Shown here in pieces: positions 24,279-32,937 of a stretch of 64,000 nt of DNA. The stretch's first letter is position 1. Each line of letters opens with the position of its first letter. The DNA is taken from positions 37,077-101,076 of the forward strand of contig DIAM01000020.1 of assembly GCA_002416505.1 (NCBI GenBank). Reading direction: 5' to 3'. The translations under genes and the position numbers were made by a program. Under the pieces are notes generated by a model. The model had not been told where the DNA came from and searched no databases. It was given only the letters and a program-made list of their open reading frames with translations. This stretch comes from Gammaproteobacteria bacterium UBA5078. Its GTDB lineage: Bacteria > Pseudomonadota > Gammaproteobacteria > Pseudomonadales > Pseudohongiellaceae.

Positions 24279-25508
24279 ATGCTCAACATCCTGTGGCTCA
24301 GCTTCTTCTTCCTCGCCTTCATCGCCGCACTATGGCAATGGTTGACGGGCAGCAACCCCGAGGTCTTTAGCGAACTGGTCGCCGCCAGCTTCGAGATGGC
24401 CAATCTGGCTGTAGAGATCGCCATAGGCTTGATCGGTGTGATGGCACTATGGCTAGGCCTGTTCCGCATCGCCGAACACGGCGGCCTGATCGCCGTCATC
24501 TCCCGCGGCATGGCTCCACTATTCAAACGCCTGATGCCCCAGGTCCCGGCCAATCACCCCGCGCTCGGCTCCGTGACCATGAACTTGGCCGCCAATTTCT
24601 TGGGGCTGGACAACGCCGCCACCCCCATGGGCCTGAAGGCCATGAACGACCTGCAGACGCTGAATCCGGACCCAGACACCGCCACCAATGCGCAAATCCT
24701 GTTCCTAGTCCTCAACACCTCCTCGGTCACCCTGCTGCCCGTGACCATCTTCCTCTACCGCGCCCAGCAAGGCTCGCTCGAACCCGCCGCCGTATTCCTG
24801 CCCATCCTCATGGCGACCTCCGCCTCTACCCTGGTCGGGCTAATGAGTGTGGCCTGGGTGCAGAAACTCAAACTGCGCGACCCGGTACTGATGGCCTGGT
24901 TCGCCGGTTTCGCCCTGTTCCTCGCCGCAGCGCTGAGCTGGATAGTCTCCCAGCCTGCGGACCTACTGGCCACCCGCTCCGCACTGGTCGGCAATCTGCT
25001 GCTCTTCAGCATCATCGTGCTATTCCTAGTCTCCGGCGTGCAGCGCAAGCTCGACTGCTACTCACTATTTATCGAGGGCGCGAAAGAAGGCTTCACCGTC
25101 GCCATCAAGATCATCCCCTTCCTGCTCGCCATGCTCGTCGGCATCGGCGTGTTCCGCGCCAGTGGCTGCCTAGACATCATCCTCGATGGCGTGCGCTGGA
25201 CTGTCTCCATGCTCGGCTTCAACACAGACTTCGTAGAGGCACTGCCCACCGCCTTCATGAAACCACTCAGCGGCAGCGGCGCCCGCGCCATGATGCTAGA
25301 GACCATGAACACCTACGGCGTAGACTCCTTCCCCGCCCGCGTAGCCGCCACCCTGCAGGGCAGCACCGAAACCACCTTCTACGTGCTGGCCGTGTACTTC
25401 GGCAGCGTCGGCATCCGCAAGACCCGCCATGCGATCGCCTGCGGCCTGGCCGCCGATTGCGCCGGCATCGTCACCGCCATAGCGGCCTGTTACTGGTTCT
25501 TCGCTTGA
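24279..25508 (+). CDS. Fused SpmA-SpmB-like nucleoside recognition (Gate) domain protein
   Basis: A 409-residue inner-membrane protein made of two Gate domains. The first half carries NLAANFLGLDNAATPMGLKA, the SpmA signature. The second half carries LPTAFMKPLSGSGARAMMLE and STETTFYVLAVYFGSVGI, the SpmB signature. In Bacillus these are two proteins for spore-core dehydration. In non-sporing Proteobacteria the fused form is widespread with unknown transport function. The ATG at 24279 is chosen because the open frame further upstream overlaps the divergent gene and has no membrane character. Confidence 0.88.
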   Translation: MLNILWLSFFFLAFIAALWQWLTGSNPEVFSELVAASFEMANLAVEIAIGLIGVMALWLGLFRIAEHGGLIAVISRGMAPLFKRLMPQVPANHPALGSVTMNLAANFLGLDNAATPMGLKAMNDLQTLNPDPDTATNAQILFLVLNTSSVTLLPVTIFLYRAQQGSLEPAAVFLPILMATSASTLVGLMSVAWVQKLKLRDPVLMAWFAGFALFLAAALSWIVSQPADLLATRSALVGNLLLFSIIVLFLVSGVQRKLDCYSLFIEGAKEGFTVAIKIIPFLLAMLVGIGVFRASGCLDIILDGVRWTVSMLGFNTDFVEALPTAFMKPLSGSGARAMMLETMNTYGVDSFPARVAATLQGSTETTFYVLAVYFGSVGIRKTRHAIACGLAADCAGIVTAIAACYWFFA

Positions 25509-25566
25509 GTGAAAACCCAAGCACTAATAAGATTTAAAACCAATAGAACAATATTCGGAGTCGACG

Positions 25567-25761
25567 ATGAAAGCGACACTCTTGATTTTAGTATTTTTTA
25601 TTATTGGCGCCTGCTCGAATCGTGGCATATACGAAAGCCTCCAAGCTAATCGACGCTACGAATGCACGAAACTCCCCCCCGTCCAATATCAGCAATGCAT
25701 GAAGGACGCCAATAAGTCCTTCGACCGGTATGAGCTCGAGCGCAAAGAGGCAACGCGCTAA
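25567..25761 (+). CDS. Small lipoprotein
   Basis: A 64-residue protein with a lipoprotein signal peptide: MKATLLILVFF followed by the lipobox IGAC, with lipidation predicted at C16. The mature part of 49 residues is charged and has two more cysteines (YECTKLPP, QQCMKDAN) that could form a disulfide, and it ends in a charged helix. A GGAG lies 8 bp before the ATG. I do not recognise a family. It lies 58 bp after the SpmAB-like gene. Confidence 0.7.
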   Translation: MKATLLILVFFIIGACSNRGIYESLQANRRYECTKLPPVQYQQCMKDANKSFDRYELERKEATR

Positions 25762-26033
25762 CACCATTCTAACTGGCGGATTATTCCAGCGAGTTATCCC
25801 AGGTGGGTTTGCTCGACGCGTCATCGGCTTGATCCCACATCAAAAGCGGGTATATTAGAGTCCGCTTTGACCACTTTCGCGTCCAATCACTGCAGCAAGG
25901 GCGTATTTATTGATTGCCTTGCAGAGACAACCCCTTAAAGCGGGAACGGAAAGCGATTGCCTCCAGGAAGCCTGGTCCCATTTCGTTGCGGTGCCTGCTT
26001 TCATCTAATAATAACGATAGGGGCTATATTGTG

Positions 26034-27056
26034 ATGACTGCACTACCTCGCAGGACTGTTCCGTTTCTACTAAGCACCTTGCTATGCGCATCCCTCTTCG
26101 CAGGCCATGCCAACGCACAGGTCTGTGCCGTGACATCGCTGCCCGAGATAGCCGCAGTGCCAATCCCGCACCTCAACCCAAGTGACCCAACCCAGACAAC
26201 GGTTGGGCGACTCAAATTTCGTGGCGCCATCCATCTGCAACACTATGCCCCCAAGTTCGGCGCTTACTCTGGCCTGCACATCTCCCCCGACGGCCAAACA
26301 CTCACCGCCGTAGGCGATGGCGACTGGGTACAAGCGACTCTCGACTACAATGCAGTTGGCGACCTAGCGGGATTCGAAGTGAATTGCGTCGGCGTGCTCA
26401 AGGACGAACTCGGCGAGGAATTCGAATGGTGGGAAGACCGCGACGCCGAGTCCCTCAGCTTCAATGGCGAAGAGTTCTTAGTAGGCTTTGAGAGCAATCT
26501 GCGCGTGCTTGCCTATAAAGATATTGGTGGCGCCGCTCGCAACATTGCCTTGCCACAAGAGTTTGAAGACGGCGTGCCCACCGGCGCCGGCTACTCCTCC
26601 ATCGAGTCGAGTAGTCCGGACAACTACATCATCATTACCGAGAATGCTCGTAACGAAGAAGAACAGATCAAGAGCTATGTGCACCAGCCTTCGGGCAGTG
26701 GAACATTCTGGCTACAGCTCGAAGGCGAAGAGTTCCACCTGCCCGTGGGCCTAACGACGATGCCAGATGGCAACTTACTTTTAGCAGAGCTCGCCGTGCA
26801 CACAGACGAGGAAGGCGTGCGCGCCTATCGACGCCTACGCATCTCAATCATCGACAGGGCATCCGTGGTGCCGGGTGTAGTCGTTATGCCCACGACGATT
26901 GCCGAGATCGATCCCCCGCTAATTTTTGAGAAGTACGAGAGCATCGAGGCACGCCTAGGGCCGAGCGGCGAGACACTCATCTACATCATGGCGGACGATG
27001 GCAAGATGCGCGCGGAAAACACGATGGTGCGGATGTTTGAATTACTTAATCCATGA
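26034..27056 (+). CDS. Exported esterase-like/phytase-like beta-propeller protein
   Basis: A 340-residue protein with a Sec signal peptide (to about GHANAQ). The mature part reads like the esterase-like phytase family: LKFRGAIHLQH, FGAYSGLHISPDGQTLTAVG, DAESLSFNGEEFLVGFE and IEARLGPSGETLIYIMADD are typical propeller strands. It is predicted to be a periplasmic propeller; members may have phosphatase or esterase activity, unproven for this branch. The start at 26034 gives the normal signal peptide. A 25-bp repeat begins two bases after its stop codon. Confidence 0.8.
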   Translation: MTALPRRTVPFLLSTLLCASLFAGHANAQVCAVTSLPEIAAVPIPHLNPSDPTQTTVGRLKFRGAIHLQHYAPKFGAYSGLHISPDGQTLTAVGDGDWVQATLDYNAVGDLAGFEVNCVGVLKDELGEEFEWWEDRDAESLSFNGEEFLVGFESNLRVLAYKDIGGAARNIALPQEFEDGVPTGAGYSSIESSSPDNYIIITENARNEEEQIKSYVHQPSGSGTFWLQLEGEEFHLPVGLTTMPDGNLLLAELAVHTDEEGVRAYRRLRISIIDRASVVPGVVVMPTTIAEIDPPLIFEKYESIEARLGPSGETLIYIMADDGKMRAENTMVRMFELLNP

Positions 27057-27057
27057 A

Positions 27058-27082
27058 ATCAAAGGGGGCAGAGTAATTTGAT
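27058..27082 (+). repeat. 25-bp dispersed repeat, copy 1
   Basis: The element begins ATCAAAGGGG and ends AGTAATTTGAT. Its ends ATCAAA and TTTGAT are complementary. It starts two bases after a stop codon. An inverted copy differing at one base lies at 32197-32221. The sequence resembles a short repeat seen in many proteobacterial genomes; I know this from memory and have not searched. Confidence 0.75.
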
Positions 27083-27138
27083 ATCGACACTACGCGCGCG
27101 GCAATGGCGTGAGCACCGTACTAACAAAGGCATTAATT

Positions 27139-28278
27139 ATGAGAAAATCTCGAAACCTCTGCGCAGTATCGCTGTTACTTTTCTTATCTGTACTCTCCCA
27201 CGCACAGGATAAGGAGTTCGTCTTCTACTCAGATCTGGCGCGAGACTGGCACGAGGCGGGGCAATATTTCGAATGGACTTCTACCACTGCCGACAACAAC
27301 GCCGCCGAGGTAGATATTTTCTATAGGACTTGGGGCGACCCAAGCAAGCCAAAAATACTCTTGATACATGGCTTCCCAAATTCCAGTTTCGATTACTACA
27401 AATTGATTCCGTATTTGCAGGACGACTATTACATCGCCACGCTGGATTTTCCGGGCTCCGGATTCTCCGACAAGCCGCTAGGAGGTTTCAATTACATGCT
27501 GGCGGAGAACGCGCAGATAGTCGATTACTTCGTGCGCGAGGTAGTGAACTTCGACGACTTCGCACTGTATACCCATGACCGCGGCGTTAGCATTGGCTTA
27601 GCCTTTCTCGGCGATTATCTCGACAACCCTCAGCCCTCCTACAAGATTAATTACCACTTCATCTCTAACAGTGGCATGTTCCTACCGCTGGCGACACTGG
27701 TGCCGTTTCAGCTTGCCCTTCTCGATGCTCAGGCGGGTCCGCGCATGATTGCCGCGCGTGGGGCGCAAGCAAGGATGACCGAGGGCGATCCCGAGGCGCT
27801 CGCCTACTCCGACATCTTCGCCTTCGAAGATGGCAATAGCGCCTTGCTCTATGTCGGTCGCTACTTGCTCGAACGACAGGCGAATGAATCGCGCTGGCTA
27901 GACAACCTCCCCCGCAGCCCAATCCCGGTTGCCTATCTATGGGGCCTCACCGACAACGTCAATCCTATCCGCATTCCCATCCATGTGTGGGATCACTATT
28001 TGAATGAACGCGCAGCGTCGAGTAGTTTTTGGATTCTCCCTAGCGCGGGACACTACCCTCAGCGCGACAATCCAGAAGAGGTCGCCAAGATCGTGAACAT
28101 GGCCTTGAACGGGCTGTTACCCGATCGAGAAACCGAGAGCGAGTTCATGCGCGAGTATAGCGATACTCGAAGTGGAGAAGAGGCGGTATACGTTGGGCAT
28201 TCGAGAATCGAGCCCTTAGACTTCCCGAGTTCGATCGAGTATACGAGCTCGGGTTATCGATTAAAGGTCTCAAACTAG
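27139..28278 (+). CDS. Exported alpha/beta hydrolase, haloalkane dehalogenase/epoxide hydrolase-like
   Basis: A 379-residue protein with a signal peptide (MRKSRNLC to about SHAQ). The hydrolase core shows the oxyanion HG motif (LLIHGFPNSSFDY), an aspartate nucleophile in the elbow YTHDRGVSIG, and the catalytic His in SAGHYPQRDNPEE. An Asp nucleophile is the mark of haloalkane dehalogenases and epoxide hydrolases rather than esterases. About 60 residues follow the catalytic His, more than usual. The ATG at 27139 is chosen over GTG at 27109. The substrate is not predicted. Confidence 0.85.
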   Translation: MRKSRNLCAVSLLLFLSVLSHAQDKEFVFYSDLARDWHEAGQYFEWTSTTADNNAAEVDIFYRTWGDPSKPKILLIHGFPNSSFDYYKLIPYLQDDYYIATLDFPGSGFSDKPLGGFNYMLAENAQIVDYFVREVVNFDDFALYTHDRGVSIGLAFLGDYLDNPQPSYKINYHFISNSGMFLPLATLVPFQLALLDAQAGPRMIAARGAQARMTEGDPEALAYSDIFAFEDGNSALLYVGRYLLERQANESRWLDNLPRSPIPVAYLWGLTDNVNPIRIPIHVWDHYLNERAASSSFWILPSAGHYPQRDNPEEVAKIVNMALNGLLPDRETESEFMREYSDTRSGEEAVYVGHSRIEPLDFPSSIEYTSSGYRLKVSN

Positions 28279-28305
28279 CCCGCAGTCACTGGGAGGGAGT
28301 CGCGA

Positions 28306-28866
28306 GTGAAAACCCAATACTACACAGCCACTAGCCTAGACGGTTTCATCGCCACCGAAGACAATTCGCTCGACTGGCTCTTCCCGCTCGGGGACATGGA
28401 GAACTCCAGCTACCCGCAGTTCATAGAGAATGTAGGGGCCCTTGCTATGGGGTCGACTACTTACGAGTGGATGATGCGTAACTCCGAGGCGGTCATCGAG
28501 AGCGTCGGCTCTCCTTGGCCCTATACTCAACCGACTTGGGTGTTTACTAGTCGCGACCTGCCGCTTATCGAGGGCGCCGATGTGCGTTTCGTGAAGGGCG
28601 ATGTGCGACCCGTCCATGCGGCCATGGGCGCGGCGGCGGCTGGCAAGAACCTGTGGATCGTCGGCGGCGGCGATCTCGTGGGTCAGTTCTATGACGCGGG
28701 CCTGCTGGATGAGATGATTCTACAGATCGGCTCAGTGACTCTAGGCAAGGGCAAACAGGTGTTCCCGCGCGCAGTGCTCAGCCCAACTCTGCAACTTACC
28801 TCTGTGCAGCAGATGGGCACGAGCATGATAGAGCTGCGCTACTGTGTCGCGAAGAGCGCACAGTAA
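28306..28866 (+). CDS. Dihydrofolate reductase/RibD C-terminal family protein
   Basis: A 186-residue cytoplasmic protein that starts with GTG. YYTATSLDGFIATEDNSLDW at the N-terminus, GALAMGSTTYEWMM, and LWIVGGGDLVGQFYDAGLLD are family motifs for NADPH binding and the substrate pocket. These stand-alone RibD-C proteins are predicted NADPH-dependent reductases of unknown substrate. It is too divergent to be the folate enzyme. It is the first of three short genes with small gaps on the plus strand. Confidence 0.88.
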   Translation: MKTQYYTATSLDGFIATEDNSLDWLFPLGDMENSSYPQFIENVGALAMGSTTYEWMMRNSEAVIESVGSPWPYTQPTWVFTSRDLPLIEGADVRFVKGDVRPVHAAMGAAAAGKNLWIVGGGDLVGQFYDAGLLDEMILQIGSVTLGKGKQVFPRAVLSPTLQLTSVQQMGTSMIELRYCVAKSAQ

Positions 28867-28924
28867 CTAAGCGATTTTTTAAGTCGCAAACCGAGAAGAC
28901 ACCTCTGTTCGAGTGAGGCAGGCG

Positions 28925-29320
28925 ATGACGACGATGAAAACCCAAGAGAACGACGCAAGCATCGAAGACTTTATCAACACGCTCGACGATCCGCAAAAAC
29001 GAGAAGACTGCCGCGCACTCGTCGACTTGTTCACCCGCGCCAGCAAGCAAACACCGCGCATGTGGGGCACTGGCATCGTGGGCTTCGGCAAGCATCATTA
29101 CCAGTATGCCAATGGAAAACCTGGCGAGATCTGTAAGGTCGGCTTCGCCCCGCGGGCTAAGTCCCTCGCCTTCTACCTCACGAATTTTCCCGAGCGCGCA
29201 GCACTGCTCGAACAACTAGGCAAGCACAAGTTCAGTGGTGGCTGCTTACACATAAACAAGCTCGACGCGGTGGATATGCCAACCCTAGAGACGATTGTAG
29301 GCAAGGCCTACCACTGCTAA
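28925..29320 (+). CDS. DUF1801 domain protein
   Basis: A 131-residue protein of the DUF1801/YdhG type: DDPQKREDCRALVDLFTRAS, PRMWGTGIVGFGKHHYQYAN, and the C-terminal GGCLHINKLDAVDMPTLE are typical. It is a small single-domain cytoplasmic protein with no known reaction; the fold is related to SRPBCC/YdhG proteins. ATGs at 28925 and 28934 and a GTG at 28913 are all possible starts. It follows the RibD-like gene by about 60 bp. Confidence 0.85.
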   Translation: MTTMKTQENDASIEDFINTLDDPQKREDCRALVDLFTRASKQTPRMWGTGIVGFGKHHYQYANGKPGEICKVGFAPRAKSLAFYLTNFPERAALLEQLGKHKFSGGCLHINKLDAVDMPTLETIVGKAYHC

Positions 29321-29353
29321 GGCGAGACTCCCACTCCCTATGAGGAAGCGACG

Positions 29354-30163
29354 ATGATCAGACAGATTGCTTTGGCCCTCTCCCTACAACTTGCTGGACT
29401 CACTAGCCTCACCTTCGCACAAGACGAGATCACTCGCCGCGATGTGATCTACGGGCACAAAGACGGCATGGCGATGGTGTATGACGTGGCAGTGCCAAGT
29501 GACAATGCTAACGGTGCGGGCATCATCTTCGTCATCAGTGGTGGCTTCTTCTCGGCCATCGAGTCACAACAGATGATCGCGCCAGTGGCAAAACCCATGC
29601 TCGATGCAGGGTTCACCATCTTCTATCTGCGCCACCCCAGCACGCCCAAATACCTCGCTCCGGAAATCTATGCCGCGTTGCAGCTAGGACGCGATCATAT
29701 CCTTACTAACGCGGAGGACTTCGGCGTGGCCCCTACCAAGATCGGCACGCTGGGAATGAGTACCGGCGGCCTGCTGGCCCTGCTCTTAGCGGTTGATCAA
29801 CCCGGCGACGCCCGCTCTCGCCCCGCCACCACGGTAGCCTATATGCCCATAACCGACATCCGCCCTCATGTTGGCAACGTCAGGGCGACCCCCTCTCTAG
29901 GATTCGATCCCGCGCTCGCCCCTGCGCTTTCGCCGATCGACTTCGCCAGCGCAGATGATCCGCCCATCCTCTTCATTCATGGCTCGCTAGATCAAGTTGT
30001 CTCGCCAGAGGATAGCAAAAACATGTACGAGAAACTGCGCATGCTTGGGGTAGAAACTCAGCTATTGTCTGTGGAGGCAGGGCACGAACTCTTTACAGGA
30101 AACGAGAAAGAGTTAGCAGATTCGGCCGCATTGGAGTGGTTTACTAGCAAGCTATTGCAGTAG
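29354..30163 (+). CDS. Exported alpha/beta hydrolase (esterase-like)
   Basis: A 269-residue protein with a signal peptide ending near TFAQ. The nucleophile elbow is GMSTGGLLALL, with the serine as nucleophile. The oxyanion region is FVISGGFFSA, the acid is in LFIHGSLDQVV, and the His is in EAGHELF. This is the BD-FAE/prolyl oligopeptidase-like esterase group. TGAGGAAG before the ATG is a good Shine-Dalgarno. It would act in the periplasm on a small ester; the substrate is unknown. Confidence 0.85.
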   Translation: MIRQIALALSLQLAGLTSLTFAQDEITRRDVIYGHKDGMAMVYDVAVPSDNANGAGIIFVISGGFFSAIESQQMIAPVAKPMLDAGFTIFYLRHPSTPKYLAPEIYAALQLGRDHILTNAEDFGVAPTKIGTLGMSTGGLLALLLAVDQPGDARSRPATTVAYMPITDIRPHVGNVRATPSLGFDPALAPALSPIDFASADDPPILFIHGSLDQVVSPEDSKNMYEKLRMLGVETQLLSVEAGHELFTGNEKELADSAALEWFTSKLLQ

Positions 30164-30197
30164 AGAAAACGTTGGTCCAAGGGCAGGGAGCTCCCAG

Positions 30198-30521
30198 ATG
30201 CAGAACCTCTTTTTCGTAGTGCTTTTCGGTTTCATGGCCTGGGTCGTTCTGGCGGGCAGTAGTAGCTCCTCGCCGCCTCTTGTAACCACCCCATTCGCCT
30301 CGCAGACGGATAGCGTGCCAGCGCCCAGCCTTGCCCCAGTAAGCGCTCCCATCTCCATATTGAACACATCAGGCGCAAGCAGCTTTAGGTGCGATGGGCG
30401 CCGGCATTGCAGCCAGATGAACTCACGCGCCGAGGCCGTGTTCTTCGTTCGCAATTGCCCCAACACGCTGATGGACGGCGACAACGATGGCGAGCCTTGC
30501 GAGAATGACACGCGCTTTTAA
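30198..30521 (+). CDS. Excalibur calcium-binding domain protein
   Basis: A 107-residue protein with an N-terminal hydrophobic signal or anchor (LFFVVLFGFMAWVVLA), a low-complexity Ser/Pro linker, and a C-terminal excalibur domain. The domain contains FRCDGRRHCSQMNSRAEAVF, CPNTLMDGDNDGEPCEND. It has four cysteines and a calcium-binding DxDxDG loop like an EF hand. Excalibur domains occur mostly at the end of nucleases and surface proteins of Gram-positive bacteria and some Gram-negatives. No enzyme domain is fused to it here. Confidence 0.88.
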   Translation: MQNLFFVVLFGFMAWVVLAGSSSSSPPLVTTPFASQTDSVPAPSLAPVSAPISILNTSGASSFRCDGRRHCSQMNSRAEAVFFVRNCPNTLMDGDNDGEPCENDTRF

Positions 30522-30796
30522 AGCAGAATTATTTTGCTAAACAAGCCCTCAATCCTCAATCGCGGCTAGTTGGAATGAACCCAGCGGCTATCACTAGCCT
30601 GTACTGGTGAAATCAACCAACATATGGCTACCTCCCCGAAGCCATTCCCTAGCGCCAACTCGGAGACATAATATAAGGCATATATATCAACGTGTTATGC
30701 CGCGAGCGCGTTCTGGCATATATCCTGCTATTCCCTCCCTGTCGATCGATCTCGATCTAACTAATATCCATTCACTCAAACTAGGGGATTCCCAAA

Positions 30797-31156
30797 GTGT
30801 TACGTAACCTAAGCATACTAGCCTTGTGCCTGACCATGACCGGATGTCTATTCACCGTCGATTCGCGAGAGAAGTCTAGAAACAACCAATGGAGCGATGC
30901 CGACCTAACACGAATCGAGATCGGCAAGACCGATGCAGACTGGGTCCGCACCGCATTCGGTAGCGCGCGACAGAAGTCGACGGCAGATAACGGCACGGAG
31001 ATCTGGCGTTATGAAAACGTGAAGAAGAGCGAGTCGGAAGTGGGCCTCTTCTTAATTTTTCACGTGGACATAGAGCGAGAAGACTCGGAAATGCTGGCCA
31101 TCGAGTTTCGCGATGGGGTAGTGACCGACTACTGGACGGAATCTCACCGGCACTAG
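30797..31156 (+). CDS. BamE/SmpA-like lipoprotein
   Basis: A 119-residue lipoprotein starting with GTG; AGGGG lies 8 bases upstream. The lipobox MTGC predicts lipidation at C17. The mature part has the BamE/SmpA fold pattern: TRIEIGKTDADWVRTAFGS, a Trp-Arg-Tyr strand (GTEIWRYENV) and FRDGVVTDYW at the end. BamE itself belongs to the outer-membrane assembly complex, but this gene is not in the usual bamE context and is more likely a paralogue with unknown role. Confidence 0.75.
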   Translation: MLRNLSILALCLTMTGCLFTVDSREKSRNNQWSDADLTRIEIGKTDADWVRTAFGSARQKSTADNGTEIWRYENVKKSESEVGLFLIFHVDIEREDSEMLAIEFRDGVVTDYWTESHRH

Positions 31157-31307
31157 GCGAACCCGACTCTGTGGCTTAATGCTGGTCGCCAAGAGTTGTT
31201 CGCGGCGATGGCCTATGGCAAGAGCGGATGCTCCCGTGGAAATGACTCGCGCTTCCATAAAAACTCAATTACCCTAATTTATTAACTTATGAAAAGGGGA
31301 ATTGAAA

Positions 31308-31712
31308 ATGAGCATGATGTCGGAATTTAAAAGTTTTGCGGTGAAAGGCAATGTCGTCGATATGGCGGTGGGCATAATCATCGGCGCCGCATTCGGTAAG
31401 ATCGTAACCTCCCTAGTTGCCGGCGTCGTAATGCCCCCAATTGGCGTACTACTTGGCGGTGTAGACTTTACAGATCTTGCCTATGTGGTGAAAGAGGCAG
31501 TGGGAGAGTCACCGGCGGTGGTCATCGCCTATGGTGCATTCCTTCAGACTCTTATCGATTTCGTGATCATTGCGTTTGCCATTTTCATGTTGGTCAAGGG
31601 CATCAATTCTTTAAAGAGAAAAGAAGAAGCCGCGCCCACAGCGCCGCCGGCCCCATCGGCACAGGAAGTCCTTCTGATGGAAATACGCGATCTATTAAAA
31701 ACCAAACCTTAG
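31308..31712 (+). CDS. mscL: Large-conductance mechanosensitive channel
   Basis: A 134-residue inner-membrane channel with the N-terminal amphipathic helix ([19 protein letters not shown]), TM1 with [20 protein letters not shown], a periplasmic loop, TM2 ([16 protein letters not shown]) and a cytoplasmic helix ending [11 protein letters not shown]. It opens under membrane tension and protects against osmotic downshock. The ATG at 31308 has AGGGGA seven bases upstream. Length and topology are normal. The gene is monocistronic. Confidence 0.97.
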   Translation: MSMMSEFKSFAVKGNVVDMAVGIIIGAAFGKIVTSLVAGVVMPPIGVLLGGVDFTDLAYVVKEAVGESPAVVIAYGAFLQTLIDFVIIAFAIFMLVKGINSLKRKEEAAPTAPPAPSAQEVLLMEIRDLLKTKP

Positions 31713-31831
31713 TCATTTACTCGCAAAAAACAGCAGTACAGACCCTAAGCTTAATTGATAAGCGCTAAGGCTCTGGGGTGATGGAACATAAGCAAACATC
31801 AAATAACCTTCGCTCTTCATGAGGCACCCGC

Positions 31832-32197
31832 ATGCCAATCATCGATGTGCACTTGATCTTGGCGCCGCACTCCTCTGAGACGAAGGGCTTAGCAAAACGC
31901 CTTGCCGACCTCTTAGGTCATCTGTTCAACGCGCAGCCAGGTCGGGTGTGGGTGCGCCTGCATATCCTGCCGGCGGAACACTACGCAGAGAATCAGACTA
32001 TCGTCGCACCTCCAGACCTACCCGTGTTCGCCACAGTGCTGCACTCGCGCCCACCCAAGGGCCAGGCGCGCGAACAAGAGGTACTGGCCATTACCCGCAT
32101 TATTGCCGATTGCCTGAATCGAGCACCGGGCAGAGTGCATGTCGAATACGCCGCGAAGGGCGCAGGTCGAATAGCCTTTGGCGGGAAATTGCTTTGA
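31832..32197 (+). CDS. Tautomerase/MIF superfamily protein
   Basis: A 121-residue protein that begins MPIIDVHLI. Removal of Met would expose Pro-1, the catalytic base of the tautomerase superfamily. The second strand-helix unit (PVFATVLHSRPPKGQAREQE, AITRIIADCLNRAPGRVHVE) also fits the beta-alpha-beta repeat of the family. No catabolic genes lie next to it, so the substrate is unknown. Its stop codon overlaps the first base of the second 25-bp repeat. Confidence 0.75.
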   Translation: MPIIDVHLILAPHSSETKGLAKRLADLLGHLFNAQPGRVWVRLHILPAEHYAENQTIVAPPDLPVFATVLHSRPPKGQAREQEVLAITRIIADCLNRAPGRVHVEYAAKGAGRIAFGGKLL

Positions 32198-32221
32198 TCA
32201 AATTACTCTGACCCCTTTGAT
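32197..32221 (-). repeat. 25-bp dispersed repeat, copy 2 (inverted)
   Basis: The reverse complement of the element at 27058-27082 with a single base difference (24 of 25 identical). It begins at the stop codon of the tautomerase gene, as copy 1 begins just after a stop codon. The two copies face each other and enclose about 5.1 kb of small genes. Confidence 0.75.
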
Positions 32222-32351
32222 CCCACCTTGTTTCCAGACTTTCCTCAAGGTGCGATAGGCGAGATCGGCACCTGCCTCTGGCTCCTGATATTTGGGCCAC
32301 GGGAAAAAGACCCTGCTTAGATTGCTAAGCGAATAATATGGGTAATTGGAC

Positions 32352-32858
32352 ATGACTAAAATTCTAGTGAGACAACTTCTCGAAGAAGATTGGCAGATCT
32401 ACAGAGAGATTCGACTGCGCTCCCTCAAACAGGATCCAGACTCCTTCTGTTCTACTCACGAAACAGAATCCAATTGCACAGATGAGCAATGGAAGGATCG
32501 GCTTCGCCTTGGCGCGAGATCATTCGCATCCCTGCCGCTGATTGCACAGCTGGGGAACGAATCCCTAGGCCTGGCCTGCGGCGTTGTGCATGCGGCAGAG
32601 GATGATGCCGCGCAGCTTTATCAGATGTGGGTTGCGCCAAGCAGCAGAGGATCGGGCATCGGCCGGCGCTTAGTCGTCGAGATCGTGGGTTGGGCCGCAG
32701 GCTTAGGAGTCAGAACTCTCAATCTCGGAGTAACTAGCGGCAATACCGCAGCGGTGCGCCTCTACGAATCGATTGGTTTTGTCGCGGTCGGAGAACTCCA
32801 AGCTCTGCGAGCTGGCTCGGAGTTGCATGTTCAGAATATGACTCTCAGACTAAAGTAA
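32352..32858 (+). CDS. GNAT family N-acetyltransferase
   Basis: A 168-residue cytoplasmic protein. The acetyl-CoA binding motif A is MWVAPSSRGSGIGRRLVVEI (R-G-S-G-I-G), and motif B is LNLGVTSGNTAAVRLYESIG followed by FVAVGE. The length is standard. The acceptor is unknown; the nearest neighbours give no hint. ATG at 32352 is preferred over TTG at 32346. Confidence 0.92.
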   Translation: MTKILVRQLLEEDWQIYREIRLRSLKQDPDSFCSTHETESNCTDEQWKDRLRLGARSFASLPLIAQLGNESLGLACGVVHAAEDDAAQLYQMWVAPSSRGSGIGRRLVVEIVGWAAGLGVRTLNLGVTSGNTAAVRLYESIGFVAVGELQALRAGSELHVQNMTLRLK

Positions 32859-32937
32859 ACTAGACTGCTCTGCGCAATTGATTGAGCAATGCATTACTGT
32901 GCGACTCCAGCAACAACTTCCGTCAGAAAAGTGGCCC

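Noticed and set aside
24449..25537. A 362-codon open frame inside the SpmAB-like gene
   Set aside because: It is Arg/His/Pro-rich, has no domain and lies in another frame of a well-supported membrane protein; it is a shadow of high-GC codon use.
30660..30740. Repeated GGCATATAT and TATGCC words between the excalibur and BamE-like genes
   Set aside because: The arms are only six bases and spacing is irregular; not distinguishable from chance in an AT-rich gap.
31740..31775. An imperfect hairpin after mscL
   Set aside because: The stem needs several gaps and there is no T-run in the direction of mscL transcription; too weak to call a terminator.
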